Assembly (NCBI GenBank): GCA_964517355.1
Contig: CAZFCK010000001.1
Coordinates: 1 to 59,805 of the forward strand
Origin: CAZFCK01 sp964517355
GTDB lineage: Bacteria > Desulfobacterota > Desulfovibrionia > Desulfovibrionales > Desulfovibrionaceae
DNA length: 59,805 nt
Reading direction: 5' to 3'
Shown in pieces: positions 25,407 through 33,526 of this stretch (its first letter is position 1; each line of letters starts with the position of its first letter). Position numbers and translations under genes: made by a program. The notes under the pieces were generated by a model, which saw only the letters and a list, made by a program, of their open reading frames with translations, had not been told where the DNA came from and did not search any database.

Positions 25407-25511
25407 GAGCAGCTCCTGATGATGGTGATGTGCGGGAAAACATGTTTTTTGTACAGAACTCCGCCGCTAAAAACAAGAGACGGCGCAAGCTGATTATATG
25501 GAGGGCGGATG

Positions 25512-28500
25512 TTACGGGGGCGTCAAAGTCTTTACCGCCTTGAAGGGGAGCGTGAGGATAGATTTGAAGACGCTGAAGACCGATCCGCCGATACGGCCCA
25601 CGGTGTCGGTGATCATTTCCTTGTGTGAGATTTCAACGGCGGGATCGGCAAACGGTCCGTAAATATGCACCGGGATTGTCGGCGCGCCGGTCATTTGCAC
25701 CAAGATGGTATAATCAATGGTTCGCGAGGGCAGAGATGCCGTTCCTGAGCCTTGAGCCTGCATCATAAGGCCTTGGACAAGGAAATCTTTATTGTCCACC
25801 ATACCGTCTTGAATGAAAAAAGTCGCGTTGGCATTGGAAAAGGACATCCTGGTTTTTCCGTCGGAAGCGTTGTTCTGCGCGTTGTGCCGGGGCAGACCCG
25901 GAGCGCTTTTTGGGGGGGTGCGAGATTTGCCTTCGCTCGTGAGCGTATAATAACCTTCTTTCACTTTGAATTCGGCTTTTCCTCCGAGCGTTCGCATTAA
26001 TTGTTTCCACGAGGTTCCCCCACCGGCAAGGTGCATGTCCCAGGATGCCGTACCACCGACAACATCGCCTCCACCGAGATCTTGTATGACGTTTTCAAGT
26101 TGAAAGGCCGCGATGCTGCATTCCGTGGTGATGGCCAGGCCTCCGCCTTTGGGCAAGGCGTCCAGCGTCAAGATACTGAATAGTTCCCCTCCATAAAAAC
26201 GGGCGCTGACCGGGCGGAATTGCAGACGGCCGCCGGCCGCCTGCACTGTGGCGCGCAGATCGTCGTAGGTCATGCCCCAGGCGTGGGTTCGGGTTATGGC
26301 CAGCGTTCCCTCAAGGTCGAGGTCGCGGAGCCATGCGCTGTCCCACGTGCGGGGCGCGGTCTCCGGAGATGGATGCTGCGGAGGGAGATAAGCGTCCATA
26401 TCCCATTCGTCCACAGTGAGTTGGAATGAGTGCCGCAACGGGCCGGGGCGATCGAGTCCGGAGAATTTGATGGAGCCTGTTATGGCGCTTTTATCCACGG
26501 TGAGTTGATGCAGCTCAATGTCCATTGCCACATCGTCAATGGCATAGGATGCGGCCAGTCCGGCCTGGTTCAGGGCGTAGGCAGCTTCCGTTGGAGGAGC
26601 TTGGATGCCGAACAGCGGCAGGGCCTTGCGGGGCACAAAGGCGGGAGCTATAAAAGATCCGGAATAGCGGCTTGGTTTTCCGGGCATAAAGGCGTTTTCA
26701 ATGGTGAAGGAACCCTGGAAGCGAAGACCCGGCAGCGTGCCGTTGATGTCGCTGATGCTGAAAACATCCTGCTTCATATTGACCATACCTGTTCCAGTGC
26801 CCTGGAACTCCCAGTATTCTTCAGGAAAGACATGTGTGCCCGGTCCGTTGTAACTGAGCTTGAGGCGAGTTTTTTCCACTCCCAAGAAAGCGGGATCGCT
26901 GACGTTGATGAAGGCGGTTCCACGCAAGCTGCAATCACCGTTGACATTGTGCGCGTATTTTTTACCTCGCAGCGCGGTGGAGAACAAACCGGCGGGAGCG
27001 AGTTCCGTAAAAGAGGCCTCAAGCGTGTACGTGAGCGGCAATTTGCTTGCCGGCGCTTTGGCGTCGGCATTGGAAAATGCAAGCTTCGCCTTGCATCGGG
27101 AAAACCGGAAGTTTGGTTGAGGTGTCTGACCCAGCATTTTGGGGGGCGTGGTAAAGTCCAGGGCGCCTTTTGCGAGTTCCATTTCACCCTGCAAGCGCAG
27201 ATTACGCCAGATAGCCTCGTTCGTAGCGCCGGTTGTGGAGGCCGTCACATGCAGAGAAACAACGCCCTGCATGTGCGGTGCGCCGAACAACAGACCGCTG
27301 AGCCGATCGGCATTGCCTTTCTGCAATGTGGTTTCGGTATAAAGCTCCCCGTTGTGGGTTTTCAAGGTCAGATGCGCCTGGCCATCGAGAAAGGAAGCGG
27401 CGTCAACTTTGGCCTCAAGCTGGCCCTGGGAGGCGGTTGCGTTGATCACAAGATCGCGCAGGTCGATACCGCGGGCTCTGCAATGCGCCGTTCGCATGGA
27501 AAGACGCAGATCCGGGAGTTGTTGCGGCCAGGAGAGCAGCCAGTCCGGGAGCGCTAGGGGCCCAGAGGGGGCGCTTTCTTTCGGGAGCAGGGTGTCCAGG
27601 TCAATATCGTTCCCACGCAAATCCAAGGAGAGTGACGGGTGGTCGCCCCACGACAGAGAGGCCTGACCTTCCAAGGATGCCCCCGGGGCTCGGAGTTCAA
27701 GGTGCGTGAGTGTCAGGTTTTCGACATCGGCACTCACTGTCGTTGTTGCCGCTACATTTTCCAGATACGAACATATGTCCGGCGCACTCTCTTCGCTTGG
27801 GACCGCCTCTGATGAACAGTCCAGCAATTGGAGGTTGCCTTGGATGGTGAAATCCCGGCTCAATAAGCGGGTTCCGGTAAAGGTTCCGCCAAGGTGCAGA
27901 CCCGCGATGCTGAGGCTGCCCTGTTTGAGATGCACTCGCTCCTCAGCCAGGTTCACGTCGGCAATGCCGGAAAATCCCCCTTGGTACGGTGTGCCTTCAT
28001 GCGTTGCTTTAAATTCGATGTTGAGTTCGGCGTCCTGAAGCAACATGTTGAAGGGATGCAGCGTAATGTGTGAAACACCGTGTACGGAAATCATGGCGCC
28101 TGAATGACGCGATGCGCTGGCAATCCGGCAGGAAGCGTAATAACCGAATTGCGAGCCGGGATCCGTGCGAAGTTGAAATTCATCAAGGTCAATGACTTCG
28201 CCGGTCATTTCATCGTGGAATACCACGCGCCCCTCTCCCAGGACCAATCCTTGCCAGTCAAAGGGGCGCACAGGCAGGGCGTGCTTGCCGTGTCGCAGTT
28301 GCAGGTCAGGCCTGGAATCCGCATCGGAGCCAAAACGAGCCAGCAGGTCGTCCCAGTTGTTGCGGCCGTCTCGAGCGCGCTGGAGCAGAATGTGGGGAGC
28401 CAGTATTTCAATCCGGTCCAATTCCACTTCCTGCCGCAACAGCAACGGGAGCAACCGCACTCTCACGCGCGCCTGTCGTACTGTCAAGAAAGGGGCGGGA

Positions 28501-28733
28501 CCAAAGCCCTGGGGCTGCTCCATGCGCAGATCCATAATGCGTACGCCCAGCCATGGAAAGAACTCGAGGCTTTGCTTACCTAAAATATGCACCTTGCGGC
28601 CAGTGCGTTTCGATATCCAGCCGCTTAAATCGATATCCAGGTCATTGGGGTCGATAAGCACTAGGCTCAGGGCAATCACCGTGACCATCGTCATGATACA
28701 AAGGCTTGCAATGATGAAGAGTTTTCTAAACAT
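25512..28733 (-). CDS. AsmA-family envelope protein
   Basis: About 1073 residues from ATG 28733, with AAGGG upstream. It has one N-terminal membrane anchor (LFIIASLCIMTMVTVIALSL) followed by the AsmA signature start (IDPNDLDIDLSGWISKRTGR, then LGVRIMDLRMEQPQGFG) and a very long beta-rich periplasmic region, ending with the AsmA C-terminal domain (FQLENVIQDLGGGDVVGGTA, then LMRTLGGKAEFKVKEGYYTL). AsmA-like proteins form long grooves that move phospholipids between inner and outer membranes. Length is typical of the larger members (TamB/YhdP group are larger). The start overlaps the stop of the upstream TM2-like gene, implying translational coupling. Confidence 0.9.
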   Translation of the reverse strand: MFRKLFIIASLCIMTMVTVIALSLVLIDPNDLDIDLSGWISKRTGRKVHILGKQSLEFFPWLGVRIMDLRMEQPQGFGPAPFLTVRQARVRVRLLPLLLRQEVELDRIEILAPHILLQRARDGRNNWDDLLARFGSDADSRPDLQLRHGKHALPVRPFDWQGLVLGEGRVVFHDEMTGEVIDLDEFQLRTDPGSQFGYYASCRIASASRHSGAMISVHGVSHITLHPFNMLLQDAELNIEFKATHEGTPYQGGFSGIADVNLAEERVHLKQGSLSIAGLHLGGTFTGTRLLSRDFTIQGNLQLLDCSSEAVPSEESAPDICSYLENVAATTTVSADVENLTLTHLELRAPGASLEGQASLSWGDHPSLSLDLRGNDIDLDTLLPKESAPSGPLALPDWLLSWPQQLPDLRLSMRTAHCRARGIDLRDLVINATASQGQLEAKVDAASFLDGQAHLTLKTHNGELYTETTLQKGNADRLSGLLFGAPHMQGVVSLHVTASTTGATNEAIWRNLRLQGEMELAKGALDFTTPPKMLGQTPQPNFRFSRCKAKLAFSNADAKAPASKLPLTYTLEASFTELAPAGLFSTALRGKKYAHNVNGDCSLRGTAFINVSDPAFLGVEKTRLKLSYNGPGTHVFPEEYWEFQGTGTGMVNMKQDVFSISDINGTLPGLRFQGSFTIENAFMPGKPSRYSGSFIAPAFVPRKALPLFGIQAPPTEAAYALNQAGLAASYAIDDVAMDIELHQLTVDKSAITGSIKFSGLDRPGPLRHSFQLTVDEWDMDAYLPPQHPSPETAPRTWDSAWLRDLDLEGTLAITRTHAWGMTYDDLRATVQAAGGRLQFRPVSARFYGGELFSILTLDALPKGGGLAITTECSIAAFQLENVIQDLGGGDVVGGTASWDMHLAGGGTSWKQLMRTLGGKAEFKVKEGYYTLTSEGKSRTPPKSAPGLPRHNAQNNASDGKTRMSFSNANATFFIQDGMVDNKDFLVQGLMMQAQGSGTASLPSRTIDYTILVQMTGAPTIPVHIYGPFADPAVEISHKEMITDTVGRIGGSVFSVFKSILTLPFKAVKTLTPP

Positions 28734-29727
28734 CAGGCGTTTTCCCTTGTAACCGTCCGGCGGAGAGTAATCTGATGGGCGCTTCAAACATGACAACAAT
28801 GCGTATGACAAGACAAAATGATTGTAAGCTGGAGGCCTGCGTTATAGTCAACAATTGCTGGTGTAGCAGGATGGAGATAATTATATGTATACTTAAAAAC
28901 AACGCCAATGCCAGCCGGCCCCAATTGCGTCCGGTCAGCAACTGCCCCGCGCCGGGGGCGAACCATCCCAGAATGAAAAGTCCGCCCGCCTTGGCCTCGG
29001 TCGTGCCGTACCAGGGCACTTTCGTGTCGTTTTCGAATACGTACTCCATGCTATCGCATTGTTGGGCCCGTTGTTGCGCCCGTTGTTGCGCAAGAAGGAG
29101 TACCGCATCCGCTATTGCCAGCATTTTTACGCACATGAGCAAAACGGCGGGCACCGAGGATTCCATGATGAAGAACAGGGAATGGAGTTTGTGCGCCACG
29201 GTGAGGGGCTGGGCGGCAAGGTTCGGATCTTCAAGCAGGGCGCCAATGCCGCGTCCCAGTTTGGCATAGACTGGGCCCATGAGTGTGAGGCCGCAAAGAT
29301 TGAGCAATATAAGAAGCAGGCCGAAGACTGTTTTTCCGGCGTATGCCTGTCCCGCCCCAGGACAGAGCCAGGATATGAGCGCTCCCCAGGCGATTGAATC
29401 TTGGGGGGGCAGGCCATGGGTGATTCGAGCGGCGCGCATGCAACGCACGGCGTTGAAGATTCCCCAAAACCAGGCCGCTAGCATGCACAAAAGTGAGATT
29501 CCCAGGAGCTGTACAGGTTCCAGGGATACGCCCCGCAAATCAAGCAACGGCTCTACGATCAGCCAGCTCAGGCGGCAAAACCAGGCGAGGAACCCGAGGA
29601 AAAAGCCGCAGGTCAGCACCCCTTGCAGTCTGGCTCCGGCGATCCATTCGCCCAGCCCCGGAAGAGCCGCGGCATAGAGCAATGCCCTGTGCGCGCTCAG
29701 GCGATCTCTGTTCCCGCGTGTCGTCAT
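28726..29727 (-). CDS. Multi-pass membrane protein with TM2-like motifs
   Basis: 333 residues with about seven to eight hydrophobic segments. Three PG-x-G motifs recur in equivalent positions: PGLGEWIAGARLQG, PGAGQAYAGKTVFG and PGAGQLLTGRNWGR. Each sits at the start of a hydrophobic pair, as in TM2 domains, suggesting internal triplication. Between the second and third units lies a QQRAQQRAQQ stretch encoded by a 12-base tandem repeat. The gene overlaps the AsmA gene by eight bases, so the two products are probably made together and may act together in lipid or envelope traffic. No enzyme motif is seen. Confidence 0.8.
   Translation of the reverse strand: MTTRGNRDRLSAHRALLYAAALPGLGEWIAGARLQGVLTCGFFLGFLAWFCRLSWLIVEPLLDLRGVSLEPVQLLGISLLCMLAAWFWGIFNAVRCMRAARITHGLPPQDSIAWGALISWLCPGAGQAYAGKTVFGLLLILLNLCGLTLMGPVYAKLGRGIGALLEDPNLAAQPLTVAHKLHSLFFIMESSVPAVLLMCVKMLAIADAVLLLAQQRAQQRAQQCDSMEYVFENDTKVPWYGTTEAKAGGLFILGWFAPGAGQLLTGRNWGRLALALFLSIHIIISILLHQQLLTITQASSLQSFCLVIRIVVMFEAPIRLLSAGRLQGKTPDV
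29061..29092 (-). repeat. 12-base in-frame tandem repeat
   Basis: GTTGTTGCGCCC-type units in tandem (about two and a half copies) encode the QQRA repeat of the TM2-like protein. Because the unit is a multiple of three, copy-number changes would lengthen or shorten the loop without a frameshift. Confidence 0.6.
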
Positions 29728-30039
29728 TGTGGTCTATGGTGGAAATGATTTTCCTTGTTGTTCAGAAAAGCCATGGTAATATGGTAATAATGCGAGCGGA
29801 AAACAAACAGTCCGCTCCCGCGGCATTCGCCGCTGGCCCCGCAATGGCGTGGCCTTACATACTAACTCAGTGCAAGAAAGTTACTGAGTAATATATCCTG
29901 AGATACACGCTTTTACGCCGGTGTCCAGCCCCGGCGCGGACCTGTAGACAAAGTAAGGCCTTTTTTCCGATGCATTGACCGGGCGTCGGTAGTGCTTATT
30001 GTAGCATAATGTGAGAATAATAAAAAATGTGGAGGGACT
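29728..30039. other. Intergenic region upstream of rubredoxin
   Basis: 312 bases between the divergent TM2-like gene and the rubredoxin gene. It carries a copy of the GCGGCATTCGCCGC repeat (29794-29880). The GTGAGAATAATAAAAAATGT stretch just before the rubredoxin ribosome binding site may be part of its promoter or leader. Confidence 0.5.
29794..29880 (+). repeat. GCGGCATTCGCCGC repeat, copy 1
   Basis: Shares GAGCGGAAAA, the palindrome CCGCGGCATTCGCCGC, GCCCCGC, TGGCGTG and a CCTT-TA-TAAC tail with 36910-36995, in the same order over about 87 bases. Contains no open frame. Confidence 0.75.
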
Positions 30040-30195
30040 ATGGACAAGTGGGAATGCCCCTGCGGTTATGTGTATGATCCGGCCGAAGGCGACGCCGAAC
30101 GCAATATTCCTGTAGGCACTGCCTTTGAAGATTTGCCCGAAGATTGGGTCTGCCCGGTTTGTGGTGCTGAAAAGGAGTACTTTGAAAAGGTTTAG
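30040..30195 (+). CDS. Rubredoxin with an unusual CxC first cysteine pair
   Basis: A 51-residue iron protein starting at ATG 30040, six bases after GGAGGG. Sequence landmarks are WECPCGYVYDPAEGD, then IPVGTAFEDLPEDWVCPVCG and EYFEKV. The second ligand pair is the normal C-x-x-C-G, but the first is C6-P-C8 instead of C-x-x-C. Rubredoxin carries single electrons in the cytoplasm, for example to rubrerythrin, superoxide reductase or rubredoxin-oxygen oxidoreductase in sulfate reducers. I recall unusual first-pair spacing in some Desulfovibrio type-2 rubredoxins, but not its details. The gene stands alone and has its own terminator. Confidence 0.92.
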   Translation: MDKWECPCGYVYDPAEGDAERNIPVGTAFEDLPEDWVCPVCGAEKEYFEKV

Positions 30196-30210
30196 GCCGG
30201 TTTTCTGGTT

Positions 30211-30262
30211 AAAGGCGGGGGAATTTTCTTTTGAAGCAAGATTTTTCTCCCGCCTTTTTTTT
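30211..30262 (+). terminator. Intrinsic terminator after rubredoxin
   Basis: AAAGGCGGG pairs with CCCGCCTTT around a long loop that itself contains short complementary A/T segments, followed by a run of T. It starts 16 bases after the rubredoxin stop. On the other strand it may also stop transcripts from the thioredoxin-fold gene ending at 30280. Confidence 0.75.
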
Positions 30263-30279
30263 CAAGCGTGAACCGGGAG

Positions 30280-30669
30280 TTATTGCAGCGGTAAATCCAT
30301 ATTTTCCACAACACGATTTTCTTTTCGGGAAACATCCCCTTTGATTACGTAGCTGAGGGCATCCTCCAGCCGGCGGCCGGTTACGTTGCCCGCAAGGCGC
30401 AACACTTCCATACCGGCGCGTAGAAACAGATACGTGGGAAAACAAGCGATGTTGTATCTGATGCGTTCCAGGTCGCAATATCCTCCAGGAAGAACGAATA
30501 TCGGCAACATGCCCGCATGACGCCCCATGATGTATTTGAGTGCGGCCATTTGCGACTGCAGGGGGCCATTGCGGCTTACAAAAACGACAAGCACCAATCC
30601 CGGCTGCATCCGTAAATAGTTCTCCAAATCCTTATAGGTGGAGAAAGGTACGTGATCTTGTTCATTCAT
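30280..30669 (-). CDS. Thioredoxin-fold protein without the CxxC site
   Basis: 129 residues. The segment LVLVVFVSRNGPLQSQMAAL aligns with the beta strand and active-site helix of thioredoxins, but the W-C-x-x-C position reads RNGPLQ with no cysteine. The cis-proline loop is kept (IACFPTYLFLRAGMEVLRLA) with a helix after it (EDALSYVIKG). Two lone cysteines sit elsewhere. It cannot do dithiol chemistry in the usual way, so a binding or chaperone-like role is more likely. No signal peptide. It lies about 80 bases after the receiver-TPR gene on the same strand, and faces rubredoxin. Confidence 0.75.
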   Translation of the reverse strand: MNEQDHVPFSTYKDLENYLRMQPGLVLVVFVSRNGPLQSQMAALKYIMGRHAGMLPIFVLPGGYCDLERIRYNIACFPTYLFLRAGMEVLRLAGNVTGRRLEDALSYVIKGDVSRKENRVVENMDLPLQ

Positions 30670-30749
30670 TCTGTGAAGCCTCCCCCCATCTGTCTGAAAA
30701 AAAACAGGGCCATCTCATCTTGTTGCTTTCTGTACTATAGTGGAGTGCG

Positions 30750-32123
30750 CTATTCTTGTTGCTGCAATTTCGCGAGCATACGTAACGCGGGAGGATAATT
30801 TTCCTGGATTTCCAATGAAAATTTGAACATTTTGACTGCATTATTTCGTTGGCCAATATTCATATACGCCAGTCCGATATTATAGGCAACCGCAGGCGAC
30901 TGGCGCAGGACCTCTCTATCCACTTCAAGAGCTTTTACAAAAGATTGTACGGCCTTGCGGTATTGCTTACCCACGGCATAGGCAACGCCGATGTTGTAAT
31001 AGAGACCACCGTCATCCGGAGCCACGGTGAGCGCCTTTTCATAGTTGCGGATGGCTTCTTCCCAAAGGCCTTGCTGCCGCAAAAGGATGCCGCGTTCGTT
31101 GAACATCCACAGATCGTTTTTGCTGAGGCTCTCTCCGCGCGTTTCAATGGCCTCGTTCATGTACTGCACAGCGAGTTCCTTGTCTTTTTCCACCAAGGTC
31201 TTGGCTATGCGCATGAGTGAATCGCTGACCATTTCATTGGCCACGCGCTTCACCAGTTTCGTGGCGTTCTGAAAGTGTTGGTTTGCGGCTTCCATGTCAT
31301 CCAGTTCAAGATAGGTTTCGCCAATCTCTATCTTGCGTTCGTAATTGAGCGGAGAAAGCTTTTCCAGTTTGTTAAGATAGTTGAGTTTCTCCGCCTTATC
31401 TCCCGTCTTGTCGCAAAGCTGCACGAGGCGTTGCAGCGGCTTCACGTAGAGCCGCTCGCTTTTGGCGGCATTGAAATAGTGCTCTTTGGCATCCTCGTAA
31501 TTCTCCCGTTTCATGGCCATGTCGCCCAGGAGGATGTGCCCGGCCAGGCTGTCCGGTTTCAGTTCAAAGATGCGTTCGGCAATGCGTTCGGCACTGTCCA
31601 GCTCATTTTGTTCCAACAGTTCATGAGCGCGATCGAACAGCACGCTCAGTTCGTTGTTCGGTTTGATGACAAAGGCCATTTTTTCGATCAGGGCGTTTGC
31701 CGAGATAGGTTTGATTATCAGGCTGTCGGCACCGACCTCGAAGATCAGGACGATTTCTTCGCGTTGGATTTCTTCGCTTGTGACGATCACCCGCACCTTT
31801 TCCGCATAAAATTCTTTACATATCTTCAGTGTCTTGATGTAGGATTGCAGGCCGATTTTCCGTTCAAGAAAGAGAACCCTGGGGACTTTAATTTTATCGG
31901 CGGCGTTGCTTATCTCCGTCACTGCGGAGTTGTACGATTCCGTTTCATGAAGAAAGGCTCGAAAGTCGATACCGACCTGTTCGAGTGCGTAACGCAGGGC
32001 TTTGATGAATCCCGTGTCGCTGGAGCAGACAATGAACGTTCCGCCGGCGTTGCAGTAATCGACGACAATGCGGTCGAACATTTTAAGTTTGCGATCCGCT
32101 TTGATGCGTTTGGCGTATTGCAT
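30750..32123 (-). CDS. Receiver-like and TPR-repeat protein
   Basis: 457 residues from ATG 32123, behind GGGGAGG; it overlaps the upstream gene's stop by one base (TGATG). Residues about 28-155 are a receiver-like domain (GTFIVCSSDTGFIKALRYAL, then VPRVLFLERKIG and ADSLIIKPISANALIEKM); the K of IIKP is kept, but the usual phosphoacceptor Asp appears replaced (VLFLERK). From about 160 come seven or more TPR units (SLAGHILLGDMAMKRENYED, then LYYNIGVAYAVGKQYRKAVQ). It is probably an output or scaffold protein for the adjacent receiver-HD protein and histidine kinase. Confidence 0.85.
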   Translation of the reverse strand: MQYAKRIKADRKLKMFDRIVVDYCNAGGTFIVCSSDTGFIKALRYALEQVGIDFRAFLHETESYNSAVTEISNAADKIKVPRVLFLERKIGLQSYIKTLKICKEFYAEKVRVIVTSEEIQREEIVLIFEVGADSLIIKPISANALIEKMAFVIKPNNELSVLFDRAHELLEQNELDSAERIAERIFELKPDSLAGHILLGDMAMKRENYEDAKEHYFNAAKSERLYVKPLQRLVQLCDKTGDKAEKLNYLNKLEKLSPLNYERKIEIGETYLELDDMEAANQHFQNATKLVKRVANEMVSDSLMRIAKTLVEKDKELAVQYMNEAIETRGESLSKNDLWMFNERGILLRQQGLWEEAIRNYEKALTVAPDDGGLYYNIGVAYAVGKQYRKAVQSFVKALEVDREVLRQSPAVAYNIGLAYMNIGQRNNAVKMFKFSLEIQENYPPALRMLAKLQQQE

Positions 32124-33388
32124 CAAGCCTCCCCTTCAGGTTTTTGTTCCCCGTTGTTGTGGGGTGTCGCGCGGGAAACCGATGCGAGTTTGTTTTTTTG
32201 CTCCTGGATACGGGCCATGAGGTCTCCGTCGATCTCATCGAGTATGGATGGTTCGCTTTGAGGCACAAACACTTTGAGTTTTTGCAAGCCTTGCTTGAGG
32301 GCGGCGTCCTTTGCCGGCGAAAGGTCTGCCGCACCCAAGGCGCGGCCCGCCAGTGTTTCGAGCGTTTCCAGCTTTTCGTCCAGAACCATGCCGGGGCGCA
32401 ACTCGTCCAGGGGCAGGCTGGCTCTGGCATAGCCCTCCCTTTCTCCCAGCAGGGGGTCCATGAGTGCGAGGATCTCAGGATCATACCAGCCAAGGCGATT
32501 GCGCATGGTTGTAAGAGCCTTTTTGCGCGTGTATCCTTGCTGTTGCAGGGCATCGAAATCCAAGGCCGCTTTAAGTATGCGCGCTCCCAGAGGGATATCT
32601 TTTCCGGCGACGGCAATGTCTGGTGAGCCTGAGCCGTCGAAATGTTTCTCTTGAAAGGAAATGATCGAGGCGATTTCCTCCAGTCGAGGAATGTTGGCCA
32701 AAAGGTCTCTTCCCAGTTTCGGGTGCTGGGAAAACAGGTCTTCCTGCTCAACATCCATGGCCAGGCCCTGGATTTTCATTGCGAGTAATTGTTCGGGCAA
32801 AATCAGGAATCCCAACTGGGAGAGCATGACCGCCAATTCCATGCGCCAATGATCGCTCATATCGGACGCGCGCGCCAAATCCACCACCAATCGTTTAATC
32901 CGCGCGCAACGTTGATGGGCGGTGGCGTTGGCCATGGCCAGCAGGTCGGTGAGCACTTTGATCACGCCCTTGAGCGTTCCACGGATAAATTCCTTTTCGG
33001 CGGTGATCAGGCGGTATTGACGTACCCCAGCGGTGAGGGCCTCCAGCATTTCCTGTTCAGGGCAGGGTTTGGCAAGAAAGCGGAACACGTGTCCATGGTT
33101 CACGGCGGACATGGCGGAGGCAATATCGGCATAGCCCGTGAGCATAATGCGCACCGTGTCCGGGAAACGGCCTTTGATCTGCGTAAAAAAGGCTATGCCG
33201 TCCATGCCGGGCATGCGCAAGTCCGAAACAACCACGGCAAACGGGCCTTGTTCCGCTATGGCGGCCAAGCCATCCACCGGTCCTTGGGCCACATGGACCT
33301 GGAACGTTTTGCGGAAGGTCCGTTTATACGCCGCAAGCACTTGGACGTCATCATCCACAAAAAGAATTTTCGTTTCTGCATCAGCCAT
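32123..33388 (-). CDS. Response regulator with degenerate HD-GYP-like domain
   Basis: 421 residues. The receiver is intact: D12-D13-D14 pocket, phosphoacceptor D56 (VVVSDLRMPG), T84 and K107 (FRFLAKP). The following domain, about 130-300, has the fold of HD-GYP proteins, but the HD dyad is lost (AVMLSQLGFLILPEQ where HD-x-GK is expected) and the GYP motif reads HFDGSGSPD. Cyclic-di-GMP hydrolysis is therefore unlikely. A C-terminal region from about 310 resembles the output tail found after such domains (LPLDELRPGMVLDEKLETLE). It is translationally coupled to the receiver-TPR gene and lies 138 bases after the histidine kinase gene. Confidence 0.87.
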   Translation of the reverse strand: MADAETKILFVDDDVQVLAAYKRTFRKTFQVHVAQGPVDGLAAIAEQGPFAVVVSDLRMPGMDGIAFFTQIKGRFPDTVRIMLTGYADIASAMSAVNHGHVFRFLAKPCPEQEMLEALTAGVRQYRLITAEKEFIRGTLKGVIKVLTDLLAMANATAHQRCARIKRLVVDLARASDMSDHWRMELAVMLSQLGFLILPEQLLAMKIQGLAMDVEQEDLFSQHPKLGRDLLANIPRLEEIASIISFQEKHFDGSGSPDIAVAGKDIPLGARILKAALDFDALQQQGYTRKKALTTMRNRLGWYDPEILALMDPLLGEREGYARASLPLDELRPGMVLDEKLETLETLAGRALGAADLSPAKDAALKQGLQKLKVFVPQSEPSILDEIDGDLMARIQEQKNKLASVSRATPHNNGEQKPEGEA

Positions 33389-33526
33389 GGAGAACTCGTT
33401 GGTTATTGCGTGTGGTTTGTTTCCAATGTCGGCCCCCGGTTATGGCCCACGCGGCATGGGTGTGGTTACAGAATGCGGATAATACCGGAAAAAAAGTTGT
33501 AAGCCAACAGAAACACGTTAGAATAT

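Noticed and set aside
26430..27557. Long plus-strand frame of 375 codons opposite the AsmA gene
   Set aside because: Shadow of the minus-strand AsmA gene, whose signal anchor and C-terminal domain are clear.
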